Counted from the first letter of the stretch, positions 1 to 8,984 are shown. The stretch is 38,973 nt of DNA from an uncultured Verrucomicrobiota bacterium (GCA_903906135.1 CAIVJE010000008.1:1-38973); one strand, 5' to 3'. Program-made: numbers and translations. Notes: a model not told the origin generated them from the sequence alone.

Positions 1-777
1 ATCAGAGAGAGAAAAAACAAAACCAAATTCTAGGGCCACCCGCCAGAGGGCTTGTTGTTTTTCGCGTTCGGCGCGAGCGGTCTCACGGTTTTCAACCGCG
101 GTCGTAGCTTCCGCGATGGTCGAGCAGAGCACGCCATAGCGTCTCATATCCACCATGCCGCCCGGAGACATCAGCAGGCACCAGTTAAGAGCAAAACCGA
201 CATAGATCAGGTGATTGATTTCGTGTGCTCGGCAAAGAGCGGCGAGTTGGGTGCCATCGGCCGCGATGCCCTCGGCGCCGATCGGGCGTGCGGTCGCCGC
301 AAAATCAAGTTGCGCGAAGCCGGCGGAAATATCGGCAACATTGTGGGCGCCCGGAGAGCCCTGCGTGGCCCGGAGTTTTTGCAGGCGCTCGTATACTGGA
401 TCGGGCGCGAGGGGGAGTAAACTGGCCGGAGTTCCCGCTAGTTGGACGGCGCGTTGGTGGCCGGGGAGGTGAGAATAATAATCCTTACTGCCGCCTACGA
501 CATGAAAGACCGGCAGGGGAGAACGGCGCACCGCCGATAATAGCGGGGGGAAAACATCGGCGAGGATTTGCTCAGCCCGCGCATGATATTCAACCGCCCG
601 GCGCCAGCCGGGGAACTCGTGCGCTTGGCCGCAATCCCAGGCATGCATGACGACCAGCGCGGTGTGGGCTGGGGCTAGTTCCGCTTCCACGGTCTGCCAA
701 CCGGCATAACCTTCGGCCGGGACGGGGAGCGTGGGATCGGCGTCGAATTGCCGATAGAGTCGGGCCGGAAGGCGCAT
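1..777 (-). CDS. Isochorismatase-like cysteine hydrolase (3' end outside window)
   Basis: The reverse complement gives an open frame of 259 codons from an ATG at 777 to the window edge with no stop, so the C-terminus is missing. The pattern is that of the isochorismatase-like superfamily: a buried strand ending in Asp (VVMHAWD, D48), a second strand ending in FHVVGG (91-96), and a late strand plus helix IYVGFALNWCLL whose Cys200 sits where the family has its nucleophile. Members hydrolyse amides, ureides or vinyl ethers; the substrate cannot be read from sequence. There is no signal peptide, so it is cytoplasmic. It starts 11 nt after the symporter stop codon and is probably cotranscribed with it. 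The visible length suggests only a short tail is lost. Family assignment is fairly sure, function is not. Confidence 0.78.
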   Translation of the reverse strand, partial: MRLPARLYRQFDADPTLPVPAEGYAGWQTVEAELAPAHTALVVMHAWDCGQAHEFPGWRRAVEYHARAEQILADVFPPLLSAVRRSPLPVFHVVGGSKDYYSHLPGHQRAVQLAGTPASLLPLAPDPVYERLQKLRATQGSPGAHNVADISAGFAQLDFAATARPIGAEGIAADGTQLAALCRAHEINHLIYVGFALNWCLLMSPGGMVDMRRYGVLCSTIAEATTAVENRETARAEREKQQALWRVALEFGFVFSLSD

Positions 778-788
778 GGGTTTAATGG

Positions 789-2561
789 TTAAAGCTTTTT
801 CACCTGAGCTGGGCGGGAGGCGCGCCAGAGTAGACCACCAATAATGAAGAGCAAACCGCCCGCGACAACATTGATGCTGGGCGGGGCCAGCGGCGATGAA
901 GGTAGCACGATGCACGCGATGAGTACGCCGCCAAGCAGCACGCTGACCAAGGCCAGCATTTGATAATCGCGGAGACCACCGACGGGGGTTGCTGGGTCAA
1001 TGGGCACAGGGGTTTGCAAATCGTGATCTAGGCGTTGGCATTCCGCGCTGCGCGGATCATCGGCCCGATAATAAAAAGCGGAGAGAGCGAACATCAAGGT
1101 GGCGGCGATACTCGCGCTGAGAATATTGCGTTCATAGACATGGTCAGGAAATGCCCCGATAGCGAGCAGGCCAAAGGCGGCCACAAAGGCGGCAATGCTC
1201 GAGGCCATCCCCGACCACCACGGAGTCTTACGGTAGATCATGCCCAATAGCACCGGCATCATGAAGCCAGGTCCGGTGAGGGAATAATATTTAAGGCCAA
1301 AATCGAAAGCGCCGCCGGTCTTCGCAATAAATAAGGCAGCGACGATTCCGAGTCCACCAATGACCAACATAGTAACTTGGGCCACACGCATCTGGTGATG
1401 ATCGGAGGGAGCCGCCCAGCCTATGCGCCGGCGGAGGGGCACGTAGATGTCGCGGGTGGTGGTGGCCGCGAGCCAATTGAAACCATCACTCGCTTGGCCG
1501 AGGGTGGCCGATAGGATGGCGGCGACCACAAAGCCGATCATGCCGTGCGGGAGCAGCAGCAGGGCGAGACTGACATAGGAGGCCTCTTCGGGCGCGGCGA
1601 ATTGCGGCCATAGCGTCGCGATGTTGGGGAAGAGCACGCGCGCTCCCATCATGGGAAGAATCCACAGCAGCGGTCCAATGAAGGAGAGCCCCGCGCAGAG
1701 AAAAGCCATTTTGCGGGCACTGCGTTCGTCAGGTACGCTCTGGTAACGCTGCACCTGCCACCACGCTACATTGTAGCCGAGGAGGACATTGATAGCCCAG
1801 CAAACAAGAAAGAGGGGCTGACCGGTCTGGCCACTCAGACCAAAGTACCCCGCGGGCGCTTCGTGCCACAGGCGGGCAAAGCCGGCGCCTAAGCCGGCTC
1901 CTTGGCCAAGATAGAGGAAGGTGATCGGGAAAATTATGAGCGAAGTGACGAGAATAATCACTCCCTGGACCGCGTCGCTCAGCACCGCAGCCCACAAGCC
2001 TCCAATCACGGTGTAAGCAATCATGACGAGACCAACCGTGATCATCGTCAGCTCAAGACCGCTCAAGGTTAACCCGAGCACGACGTGGGTGCCGCCCGCG
2101 AAGCCCAGCGCGGTCGCGACAAAGATGCAGAGAATGTAAAGACCTTGGCCGATGCCGATAATTTGCGGCACGACTGCCGTCACCGAATAAAAATAAGTCG
2201 TCGACGGCGAGAAGCGGCGGGTGAGGAATTCGAGTGGCGAGTTGATGCGTGCTCGGCGCCAGCGCGACGCGAAGTAAAAGGCGCCGACGAGATAAGCCCA
2301 CGTCGCCGAGGTAAACACGACCACCGCACCCAAGCCGTAGCGGTACGTGAAGCCCGCGGCCGCCACGAACATGAACGCAGAAAAACCGGATACCCAGTTG
2401 GAGACGCCCGCGAGAAACCAGGGGATTTTCCCGCCCCCCTTGAAATAATCATCGGTGTTTCGATTTTTTCGGGACGAATACCAACCCACAAAAATAACGA
2501 TGCCAAAGTAGAGTGCGATGAGCGCATAATCGGCACCGTTAACATGATTAAAGTCGGGCAT
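789..2561 (-). CDS. Sodium:solute symporter (SSS family)
   Basis: A 590-residue integral membrane protein with about 13-14 hydrophobic segments. The N-terminus has the SSS layout: a first helix (about 11-29), then the motif TDDYFKGGGKIPWFLAGVSN (about 36-55), where family members carry YF.gGr..pww..g.S. Known SSS proteins use the sodium gradient to import sugars, uronates, amino acids or vitamins. The start is the only well-placed ATG and is followed directly by a hydrophilic lead and TM1. Upstream lie two heparinase-like enzymes (81 nt gap) and downstream the isochorismatase-like gene (11 nt gap), so it probably imports the products of those exported enzymes. That substrate link is inference from position. 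The leader before ATG is pyrimidine-rich, without a Shine-Dalgarno sequence. Confidence 0.93.
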   Translation of the reverse strand: MPDFNHVNGADYALIALYFGIVIFVGWYSSRKNRNTDDYFKGGGKIPWFLAGVSNWVSGFSAFMFVAAAGFTYRYGLGAVVVFTSATWAYLVGAFYFASRWRRARINSPLEFLTRRFSPSTTYFYSVTAVVPQIIGIGQGLYILCIFVATALGFAGGTHVVLGLTLSGLELTMITVGLVMIAYTVIGGLWAAVLSDAVQGVIILVTSLIIFPITFLYLGQGAGLGAGFARLWHEAPAGYFGLSGQTGQPLFLVCWAINVLLGYNVAWWQVQRYQSVPDERSARKMAFLCAGLSFIGPLLWILPMMGARVLFPNIATLWPQFAAPEEASYVSLALLLLPHGMIGFVVAAILSATLGQASDGFNWLAATTTRDIYVPLRRRIGWAAPSDHHQMRVAQVTMLVIGGLGIVAALFIAKTGGAFDFGLKYYSLTGPGFMMPVLLGMIYRKTPWWSGMASSIAAFVAAFGLLAIGAFPDHVYERNILSASIAATLMFALSAFYYRADDPRSAECQRLDHDLQTPVPIDPATPVGGLRDYQMLALVSVLLGGVLIACIVLPSSPLAPPSINVVAGGLLFIIGGLLWRASRPAQVKKL

Positions 2562-2642
2562 AGGATGGAATGAAACGCTGAGCAGGATTGAATTATTTTT
2601 AATGGCCGACGCTTAACGGCGAATGGCGGCTAAGGAATTTCT

Positions 2643-4724
2643 TTAGGCGATCGTAATGACAGGGAGGGCGTCGGTGGGGTCAATCGTGACATTTAATTTT
2701 TGCCCCCGATGAATTCCCTGTACGCGCCAGCGCGCACCTTCGCGGGTGACGGCCAGGGCACCGGATGGCTCGCCGGCGGGTTTAGCCGCCGCGACCGTGA
2801 GCAAGATATGTTCAGTTGCGGTCGGCGAAGTTGCTTCGACGTACGGATGAACGCCTTCACTTTCCGGTAGATCATGGCGAGCCGTTGCGCAAATTACGGA
2901 AGTGAGGCCCGTGACGCTCGCCTGTAATTGGGCAAAAGGCCGCGTGATTTGAAAAGTTGCGCCCGTCGCCGTCGCCGCCCCCCGCGTATCATCGTTATAA
3001 ACTTGGAAGCGAAGTTGGACGGGTTGGGCGGTGGTGAGTGAGACGCGATCGAGAATCAGGAGCACATCAGGTTTGAGGTAAACCAAGGTGCGATCGACGC
3101 GCTGTACTTCCGGCAGGACCAATTGATAGGCCTCGGTGGCTTCGCTGGTCACGGTCATCCAACCTGGGCCCGTCTTAAATGATTGGACGCGCGCCCACGC
3201 GGCGGAGGCGTTGGTGCCCTCGTGGCCATCGTGGTATTGGTGCCCTTGGCCGTTAATCAGCAGGGCGGTGTGCGCGGCGGTGAGGCGGAGCTGCCAACGC
3301 GGTGTCGTGTAAGAGTAGCCAGCGCGGAAAGGATCGTGGAAGAGGCGTTCACCGTGGGCCTTGAAGATAACACTGTTGCGATCGGCGTGTTCATGATTCG
3401 AAGGCCCGCCGCTGCGCAACGCTACGACGCTATCGGCAGCGGCCCAGCCAGTGCGAGAAACGACGATATCGTTGGAAAGATGGGCGTCTTGCTGCGCGAC
3501 TTCGGGCGCCGCGCTCGGAGTGGCCTCATCGAACCAGATAAGTCCGAAAGGCGTTTTCATTTCCGCCGTATGTTTGGCCATGTGTTGGGCCAGCGGGTCG
3601 CGATGCGTGCGGGCCACCCAAGCGGCGATCGAGATATCGCTGGCGGTGAGGGCATCGCTAAAATTAACAATATCATTGGCTGGGTCGACCTTCAGCGTGG
3701 GCACCGCAAGATTGCGCGGTGCGTGGGTGGGATCGAAGCCGGCCCCTTGGGTTGGCATGGTAAAAGCGAGGGCGTAGCGCACCGTGCCAGGATAATTAAT
3801 GAGACTGCGATCATCGATGCCGAGTCGGCGCCAGAGAGTTTCGGCAAACATCGCCAAATGCATCGTGGTGTAACCCCAGTAACTCGCCCCTTCATCGTAA
3901 GCACCGTCAGAGCCATACATGGTGGAGAAGGCTTTGGCGCTCGACCGGGCGAGTTCGAGCCATGACGCGGCCTGAGGGTGACGGCCATGCAGGAGCACCC
4001 CCGCGATGCCGAGAGCGGCGGTGGGAATTATCTTAAGATTCGTCGAGTTAAGAATGAGCGGCCAACGCGCGAGGCTGACGCGGAAAGCCTGCGGGTAATC
4101 ATCTTCGGGATCGAAGCCCCAGCCTTTAACTCGCTCAGGATATTTCATGCCGTAAAGCGTCGTGAAGCAGGCGGGCGCTCCTTTCGTGGCGATATTATTT
4201 TCGATTTCAGCCACTTCCGCCGGAGTTAAAACGTCGACCAAACAGTCGAGCGCGTAGGCGAGCGCGATGGTGGCCTCAGAGGCGCGTTGGAGGCCGATCA
4301 CTTTTTTTCCAGCTTCTAGGAAATAATCCCACTTAGGGTAATTGAGCAGTTGGCGAATCGCGAGTTTGGTCACCGCAAGATGCGCGGCATCGTGATTGAC
4401 GACGTAAACAAAAGAGGAGCGTTCGACGATTTGGCGCACGCGCATCATGTCCGCCACATGGTTATTGTAGCGGACCGCGTGCATCAAAAATTGGGTATCA
4501 GCAGCCAGATCAGCTTCGGTCATCTCGCGCCACAGCTTCGCGAAACGGGGGTGCTGAGTATTGGCGCGAATGCGCGGCAGGTCAGCAGCATCAAAGAGGA
4601 GACCGCCTTGAGCATTCGGGGCTGAATCGGGCGCAGCCGCGCGCAGGCTAAGATGGGCGAAAGGCAGGCTCGCCGCGAGAACGGCGGAGCTTTTTAGAAA
4701 CGTGCGACGAGATGAGGTATTCAT
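2643..4724 (-). CDS. Tat-exported heparinase II/III-like enzyme, copy 1
   Basis: 693 residues. The N-terminus SSRRTFLKSSA is a twin-arginine signal followed by a hydrophobic core ending near residue 30, so the protein is exported folded. The next 370 residues are helix-rich and carry features of the alpha/alpha-toroid lyases: LLFDAADLPRIRAN (42-55), an Asn-Asn-His at 87-89, and DGAYDEGASYWGY (273-285). The C-terminal half is beta-rich and contains GGPSNHEHADRNS (439-451), the His/Asp signature of the heparinase II/III C-terminal domain (PF07940 type). Such enzymes cleave uronic-acid polysaccharides by beta-elimination, but substrate cannot be predicted. It is a close paralogue of the gene just upstream (78 nt gap) and is followed by the symporter. 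Asn87, Asn88, His89, Tyr282 and His443-446 region are the residues to test. Confidence 0.87.
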   Translation of the reverse strand: MNTSSRRTFLKSSAVLAASLPFAHLSLRAAAPDSAPNAQGGLLFDAADLPRIRANTQHPRFAKLWREMTEADLAADTQFLMHAVRYNNHVADMMRVRQIVERSSFVYVVNHDAAHLAVTKLAIRQLLNYPKWDYFLEAGKKVIGLQRASEATIALAYALDCLVDVLTPAEVAEIENNIATKGAPACFTTLYGMKYPERVKGWGFDPEDDYPQAFRVSLARWPLILNSTNLKIIPTAALGIAGVLLHGRHPQAASWLELARSSAKAFSTMYGSDGAYDEGASYWGYTTMHLAMFAETLWRRLGIDDRSLINYPGTVRYALAFTMPTQGAGFDPTHAPRNLAVPTLKVDPANDIVNFSDALTASDISIAAWVARTHRDPLAQHMAKHTAEMKTPFGLIWFDEATPSAAPEVAQQDAHLSNDIVVSRTGWAAADSVVALRSGGPSNHEHADRNSVIFKAHGERLFHDPFRAGYSYTTPRWQLRLTAAHTALLINGQGHQYHDGHEGTNASAAWARVQSFKTGPGWMTVTSEATEAYQLVLPEVQRVDRTLVYLKPDVLLILDRVSLTTAQPVQLRFQVYNDDTRGAATATGATFQITRPFAQLQASVTGLTSVICATARHDLPESEGVHPYVEATSPTATEHILLTVAAAKPAGEPSGALAVTREGARWRVQGIHRGQKLNVTIDPTDALPVITIA

Positions 4725-4802
4725 GGGGAAGTGGGATCAGGGAGTAGTCGACGGTGGGTGGTGAATAAAATTTTAGTCAGGCTGGGGGGAAGGTTGAGAG
4801 CT

Positions 4803-6899
4803 TCACGCAATGGTGATCACGGGCAATGATCCCGCGGTGTTGAGCGTGACGTTGATCGTTTGACCGTGGTGCGTGCCTTGCACGTGCCAGAGCGCGCCAG
4901 AGCGGGTGAGGCTTAATTCGCCGTGGGGTTCACCGGTGGGGGCGGCGCTACAGACGGTCAGGATTTCATGCGCCGGAGCGGCGGCTGACTCGATTTCCGC
5001 GTAGGGCTGTGAGCCATCTTTTTCGGCCAAGGGTAATTGGGCTAAGCGCACGACGATGCCCGGGGCGCGGGCGACACGGCCGAGCAGCGAAGCTCGGGGC
5101 CGGGTGATGAGAAAATTTCCGCCGGGTAAAGCGAGCTGCGCCGCGAGGTCTTCATTGTTAGCCTGAAAGCGCACTTGGACGGAGGCTGGGGCCTCGCGCA
5201 GAGCCACCTGATCGAGGAAGATAACAATATCCGGTTTGAGGAACACGAGCGTGCGGTGCACGCGGCTAACGTTCGCGTTGACCAGCTGATAGGCATCGGT
5301 CGCATCGCTCGTCACGGTCATCCCATGAGGGCCGGTGCGATAATCGAGGACTCGAGCGAAAGCCCAGGAGGGGTTGGTGCCTTCGCTGCCATCGTGATAT
5401 TGGTGGCCTTGGCCATTGATCAAGACGGCGGTGTGGGCGCTCGTGAGTCGGAGGATCCAGCGCGGTTGTTTGGAAATATAGGCTGCGCGCGTGGGATCGT
5501 GCAGCAGGCGTTCGCCGTAAGCTTTGAAAATGACGCTATTGCGGTCGGCGTGCTCATGATTAGCCGGACCGCCACTGCGCAGGGCGAGTACGTTGTCGCG
5601 CGCGGTCCAGCCGGTCCGAGCGATGACGAGATCGTTCGCGAGGCGCTGATTAAGCATGCTTTTTTCCGGAGGGGCGACGACCGCCGCCGCATCGTACCAG
5701 ATTAAGCCGTAGAGGTATTTAGCTTCACCGATCTCGCGGGCGAGAAAGTTAGCGACGGGATCTTGGCGCGTGCGGCCGATCCAAGCGGCGACGGAGACAT
5801 CTACGGCTCCATTGGCGTCGCCGAAATTAATGATATCAAATTCTGGCTTTACCGTGGGCATGCTAAAGCCCGCGATGTGTTGGAAATTAGCCACGGCATG
5901 ATCATTGCCACTCGTCGGCATCGTCATGCTCAAAGCATAGCGCGCCGTCCCCGAGTAATTAATGAGCTCGCGATCATCAATGCCTTGGGTGCGCCAGAGG
6001 GCTTCGGAAAAAAGCGACATGTGGAGCGTCGTGTAGCCCCAGTAACTGACGCCTTCGTCGTAACTGCCATCGCTGCCGTAGGCCGTCGAAAAAGCGCGCG
6101 CACACGAGCGGGCAAGTTCGAGCCAGCCAGCCGCCTCGGGGCGGCGACTGAGAAAATGGCAGGCGATGAGACCGAGTGCCGCCGTCGGGATAATTTTTAG
6201 ATTGGTTACGTTGAGAATCAGGGGCCAACGCTTGAGACTGATGTGCCGGAAATCATCCACCTCACTGCGTGGGCTCCAAGTCCAACCCTGGACGCGGTCG
6301 GGATATTTCATGCCGTAGATGGCGGTGGCGCAGGGCGGTGCGCCCTTGGTCAGGATGGCCTCTTCAATGGCGGTAACTTCCGTCGCAGTGAGTGCGCCTT
6401 TGAGCCAAGCCAACGCCATCAACAGAGCGATGCTCCCTTCTGAGGCGCGTTGCAGCCCGAAAATCTGCCGGCCGCCTTCGAGGAAACTATCCCATTCTGG
6501 GTACTCGAGCATCTTGCGGATAGCGGTGCGGGCTAACTCTAATTGGATCGGATCACCCTCCACCGCATAGAGCACACAGGCGCGCTCTAAAATTCGCTGT
6601 ACCCGCAGGAGATGCGTGACGTGGTTGGTGAGGCTAACGCCGTGCGCGAGGAAATTACGGTCTGCGGTTAAATCAGCGTCATGCATGCTTTGCCAGAGCG
6701 TGGCAAAGCGCGGGTCCCGGGCATTGGCGCGAATGCGCGGAAGATCAGCGTCATCGAAGAGCAGGCCCGCATGCGCAGATGGTCTGAACGGCGCGGCCTG
6801 GGTGGCTTCGGCTCCAGACAGGTCGAGGCGTGCGAAGGGCAGGCCGGCGGCGAGGGCAGCGGAACTTTTAAGAAAGGTTCGGCGGGTCGGGAGGGGCAT
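4803..6899 (-). CDS. Tat-exported heparinase II/III-like enzyme, copy 2
   Basis: 698 residues, alignable to the downstream neighbour over its whole length, including the Tat signal TRRTFLKSSAALAAGLPFA (5-23). Family marks are at matching places: LLFDDADLPRIRAN (46-59), Thr-Asn-His (91-93, where copy 1 has Asn-Asn-His), YGMKYPDRVQGW (195-206), DGSYDEGVSYWGY (277-289) and GGPANHEHADRNS (443-455). The two genes probably arose by tandem duplication and then diverged, most visibly in the 325-350 loop, which may shape the substrate cleft. Predicted role: exported, toroid-fold polysaccharide lyase or a relative. The ATG at 6899 is followed immediately by the Tat motif, which fixes the start. It lies downstream of the GxGYxYP gene after a 135-nt gap holding two hairpins. 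Confidence 0.87.
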   Translation of the reverse strand: MPLPTRRTFLKSSAALAAGLPFARLDLSGAEATQAAPFRPSAHAGLLFDDADLPRIRANARDPRFATLWQSMHDADLTADRNFLAHGVSLTNHVTHLLRVQRILERACVLYAVEGDPIQLELARTAIRKMLEYPEWDSFLEGGRQIFGLQRASEGSIALLMALAWLKGALTATEVTAIEEAILTKGAPPCATAIYGMKYPDRVQGWTWSPRSEVDDFRHISLKRWPLILNVTNLKIIPTAALGLIACHFLSRRPEAAGWLELARSCARAFSTAYGSDGSYDEGVSYWGYTTLHMSLFSEALWRTQGIDDRELINYSGTARYALSMTMPTSGNDHAVANFQHIAGFSMPTVKPEFDIINFGDANGAVDVSVAAWIGRTRQDPVANFLAREIGEAKYLYGLIWYDAAAVVAPPEKSMLNQRLANDLVIARTGWTARDNVLALRSGGPANHEHADRNSVIFKAYGERLLHDPTRAAYISKQPRWILRLTSAHTAVLINGQGHQYHDGSEGTNPSWAFARVLDYRTGPHGMTVTSDATDAYQLVNANVSRVHRTLVFLKPDIVIFLDQVALREAPASVQVRFQANNEDLAAQLALPGGNFLITRPRASLLGRVARAPGIVVRLAQLPLAEKDGSQPYAEIESAAAPAHEILTVCSAAPTGEPHGELSLTRSGALWHVQGTHHGQTINVTLNTAGSLPVITIA

Positions 6900-6962
6900 T
6901 TGCGGGTAACGGCTGACGGTTGATGGGGGCGATCAGTTAGAGGGGGGAAGCGACGCGGGTGA

Positions 6963-7004
6963 GCCCGTCGGCTGACGGGCCGCGGCGGCTCGTGAAAGCC
7001 GCCG
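6963..7004. other. Two adjacent GC-rich hairpins between minus-strand genes
   Basis: Stem 1 pairs 6963-6969 (GCCCGTC) with 6974-6980 around the loop GGCT. Stem 2 pairs 6983-6990 (CGGCGGCT) with 6997-7004 around CGTGAA. Both lie between the GxGYxYP stop (7035) and the heparinase-like start (6899). No T-run follows on the minus strand, so this is not a standard intrinsic terminator; it could pause RNA polymerase, protect the upstream mRNA end or set the dose of the downstream genes. Confidence 0.45.
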
Positions 7005-7034
7005 GCAGAGACTCAGGATGAAGCAATCGCGCGC

Positions 7035-8675
7035 TCACTTATATCCCTTAAAATGTTTTGGATCGGCGGGATCTTGGTAACGGGTGGTGTAAGTTTTCTT
7101 ACTCGCGGCGAGTTTGAGGAAGACATCGACCGGCACCACTTCCGTGGGGCCATCGAGTTGTTTGGTAATGGTGATCAGGCTATTGACGTCGTTTGATTCG
7201 CGCACGTGGACGAGCAGGAAATAGGGCCGCGTCGTATTGAGTGCGATGAGCTCGTTCAGGTCGGCGGCCACCTCGGCCCGTGGGCGGCGCGGGTCGATGT
7301 AGTAGTCGTAGGAAATCATCGGCCGAGTATCACGCAGGTCGCGCGTGCGGGCGGGGCCGTAGCCATTGATAAACCCAATTACATTGGGGAAAGCTGCGTA
7401 ATAACGATCGACGGTTTCTTTTGTCAGATCGGCATTGCCCACGTTCCCGTCGGCCGCGGAATTATCCATGATCTCCATGATATGTTCATCAAGCTCGGTC
7501 ATCAGCTCGTTCGCCTCCTGCATCAGTCGAGGGAAGCGCTCCGCTGGGATATGGTTGGGATACATATAACCGGGGCCACTCAGTCCGCCGATAAAGTAGT
7601 CGTTGGGCGTGGCGCTCTCGTGGAAATATTCGAGAGCGGCCGGAGAGAACTTGGTCCAGTTCATCGTGACCTGCCACGCGAAGGGCAATTTCCCGCGGCC
7701 GGGCTTGGTCCAGACGCCGATGCCAATGCTGTCGGACTGCACGAAGGACAGGTAGACTTTTGCCTCGGCCGTCAGCTGCGCGTCGCGGGCGACATGGTGG
7801 TGGTTGGTGAACTTGAAACCGGGCGTGAAGCCGAACTGGGAATTGAAGCTCAGGTTGGGCAGATTGTGCAGGCCCTCCATCTTATGACCGTACCCGGAAA
7901 GCAGGGTGGTCCATTGCTCCTCGGTATCTTTGCCGTAGGAATGCCAGCCAAAGATAATCGCGCCTGGGCGCAATTCGCTCAGCAGTTTTTGCGCGAGGGC
8001 CAGTTCCTCCGGATGCCGCGCGGGATTAGCCGAGAGGTCGTGAAAGAACATTTTTTGCTGAACGCCCCAGTCGGCCATGGCGGGCTGGCGCACCGCGCCG
8101 GCATGACCGCCCATCAGCATGATACTGTCGCGGGAGCAGCGCGCCCAGTAGCGGGTGACGGCGTCAGTGTAGATCTGGGCATCCGTCTGCCCGGTGTAGC
8201 GACCACGGAGGTCATCGATGGGCGGCAGGCGGTGTTTTTCCATCTGCGCTAGCTGCGCGGTCGTTACGACCAGCGCGTTCTCTAATCCTGCAATGGTCAG
8301 CGCGACATTCATCGAGGCGGGGACGGCCGGGTCCCAGATGACATAGCCCTTGGCGTAGTGGGCGAAGCGGTTGAGCGCCTCTTCCGCATTTTTCACTTCC
8401 GTAAATTTTACGCCATGCTTGCGCTGGTAGAATTCGAAGAGGGGTTCGGTGATCTCCCACTGAAAATCGCGCGGATGAACAATGTAGAGCTGCGGGGTCG
8501 CGCGGTTGGTGAGGCCCTGCAAGCTGAGTAGGAGAACTTTCTCGGGGAGGGCGCCGGCGACCTTCCAGTCGCCGTCCCAGCGCATGACGAAGCCCGTTTT
8601 AGCCGGCGCTTCCGCGCGGCAAAGTGTTGCAAAGCTGGCGCAGCAGATGGTCAGGAGCAGAAAGAATCGATGCAT
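7035..8675 (-). CDS. GxGYxYP-domain exported protein (putative glycoside hydrolase)
   Basis: 546 residues from the ATG at 8675. The open frame extends upstream to 8891, but this start gives a clean Sec signal peptide (MHRFFLLLTICCASFATLCRA, cleavage near 21-23), while the upstream extension runs through repeat-like DNA and has no signal. The motif GPGYMYP (367-373) matches the defining GxGYxYP signature (PF14323 type), and the N-terminal part (about 25-270) fits the associated N-terminal domain. The family is predicted to act on glycans but its chemistry is, as far as I know, not established. Neighbours (two heparinase-like enzymes, a receptor, symporter) support a glycan role. No Shine-Dalgarno sequence is seen before the start. 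Confidence 0.85.
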   Translation of the reverse strand: MHRFFLLLTICCASFATLCRAEAPAKTGFVMRWDGDWKVAGALPEKVLLLSLQGLTNRATPQLYIVHPRDFQWEITEPLFEFYQRKHGVKFTEVKNAEEALNRFAHYAKGYVIWDPAVPASMNVALTIAGLENALVVTTAQLAQMEKHRLPPIDDLRGRYTGQTDAQIYTDAVTRYWARCSRDSIMLMGGHAGAVRQPAMADWGVQQKMFFHDLSANPARHPEELALAQKLLSELRPGAIIFGWHSYGKDTEEQWTTLLSGYGHKMEGLHNLPNLSFNSQFGFTPGFKFTNHHHVARDAQLTAEAKVYLSFVQSDSIGIGVWTKPGRGKLPFAWQVTMNWTKFSPAALEYFHESATPNDYFIGGLSGPGYMYPNHIPAERFPRLMQEANELMTELDEHIMEIMDNSAADGNVGNADLTKETVDRYYAAFPNVIGFINGYGPARTRDLRDTRPMISYDYYIDPRRPRAEVAADLNELIALNTTRPYFLLVHVRESNDVNSLITITKQLDGPTEVVPVDVFLKLAASKKTYTTRYQDPADPKHFKGYK

Positions 8676-8768
8676 GTTAGGAAGAGCGGAGGTGAGGCCG
8701 GCGAAAGATACGAGACGGTGCGCAAGAGGCGCGGGGCCGGCCTGAACCGCAATCATCCTTTCGGAATT

Positions 8769-8795
8769 AACCACTGATTCCACGGAACTCCACGG
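8769..8795 (+). repeat. Left arm of imperfect inverted repeat (ACCAC..CACGG words)
   Basis: The 27 bases here match the reverse complement of 8882-8908 at 20 positions. Both arms are built from the words AACCAC, CACGGA and ACGG. The arms are separated by 86 nt. Confidence 0.6.
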
Positions 8796-8881
8796 CTGCA
8801 GAGATAATTCATGGAGAAAATCTGGATCAAATTTATTCACCTGTTGAGTGAAAGCCTGGGGATTTGTCTTTGCTTGATTAT

Positions 8882-8908
8882 CCGTATTCATCCGTGAAAT
8901 CCGTGGTT
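8882..8908 (-). repeat. Right arm of imperfect inverted repeat
   Basis: Partner of 8769-8795 in opposite orientation. On the plus strand it reads as the repeated words CCGT, ATCCGTG and ATCCGTGG, a style of short-word intergenic repeat rather than coding DNA. Confidence 0.6.
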
Positions 8909-8954
8909 AGAATTGGCTGAGCTTGGCTGATTGAGTGGAGTTGAAGGAATCATT

Positions 8955-8984
8955 TTTCGCGTCAGCTCGCGTATTTCGCGGGCA
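8955..8984 (-). repeat. Dispersed repeat, copy 1 (CGCGAAA words)
   Basis: The reverse complement of these 30 bases matches 33768-33797 at 27 of 30 positions. The unit contains three spaced CGCGA words. The two copies lie nearly 25 kb apart in opposite orientation, both in gene-free DNA next to the 3' end of a gene. Confidence 0.7.

Noticed and set aside
52-650. Overlapping plus-strand open frames at the left edge
   Set aside because: The minus strand carries the isochorismatase-like frame with conserved Cys; the plus-strand products are Arg-rich and motif-free.
7206-8252. Long plus-strand open frame of 348 codons
   Set aside because: It is antisense to the GxGYxYP gene, which has a signal peptide and family motif; the plus-strand product has no recognisable domain and is a by-product of high GC codon use.
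8676-8891. N-terminal extension of the GxGYxYP protein to the ATG at 8891
   Set aside because: It would bury a good signal peptide at residue 73 and runs through repeat DNA.
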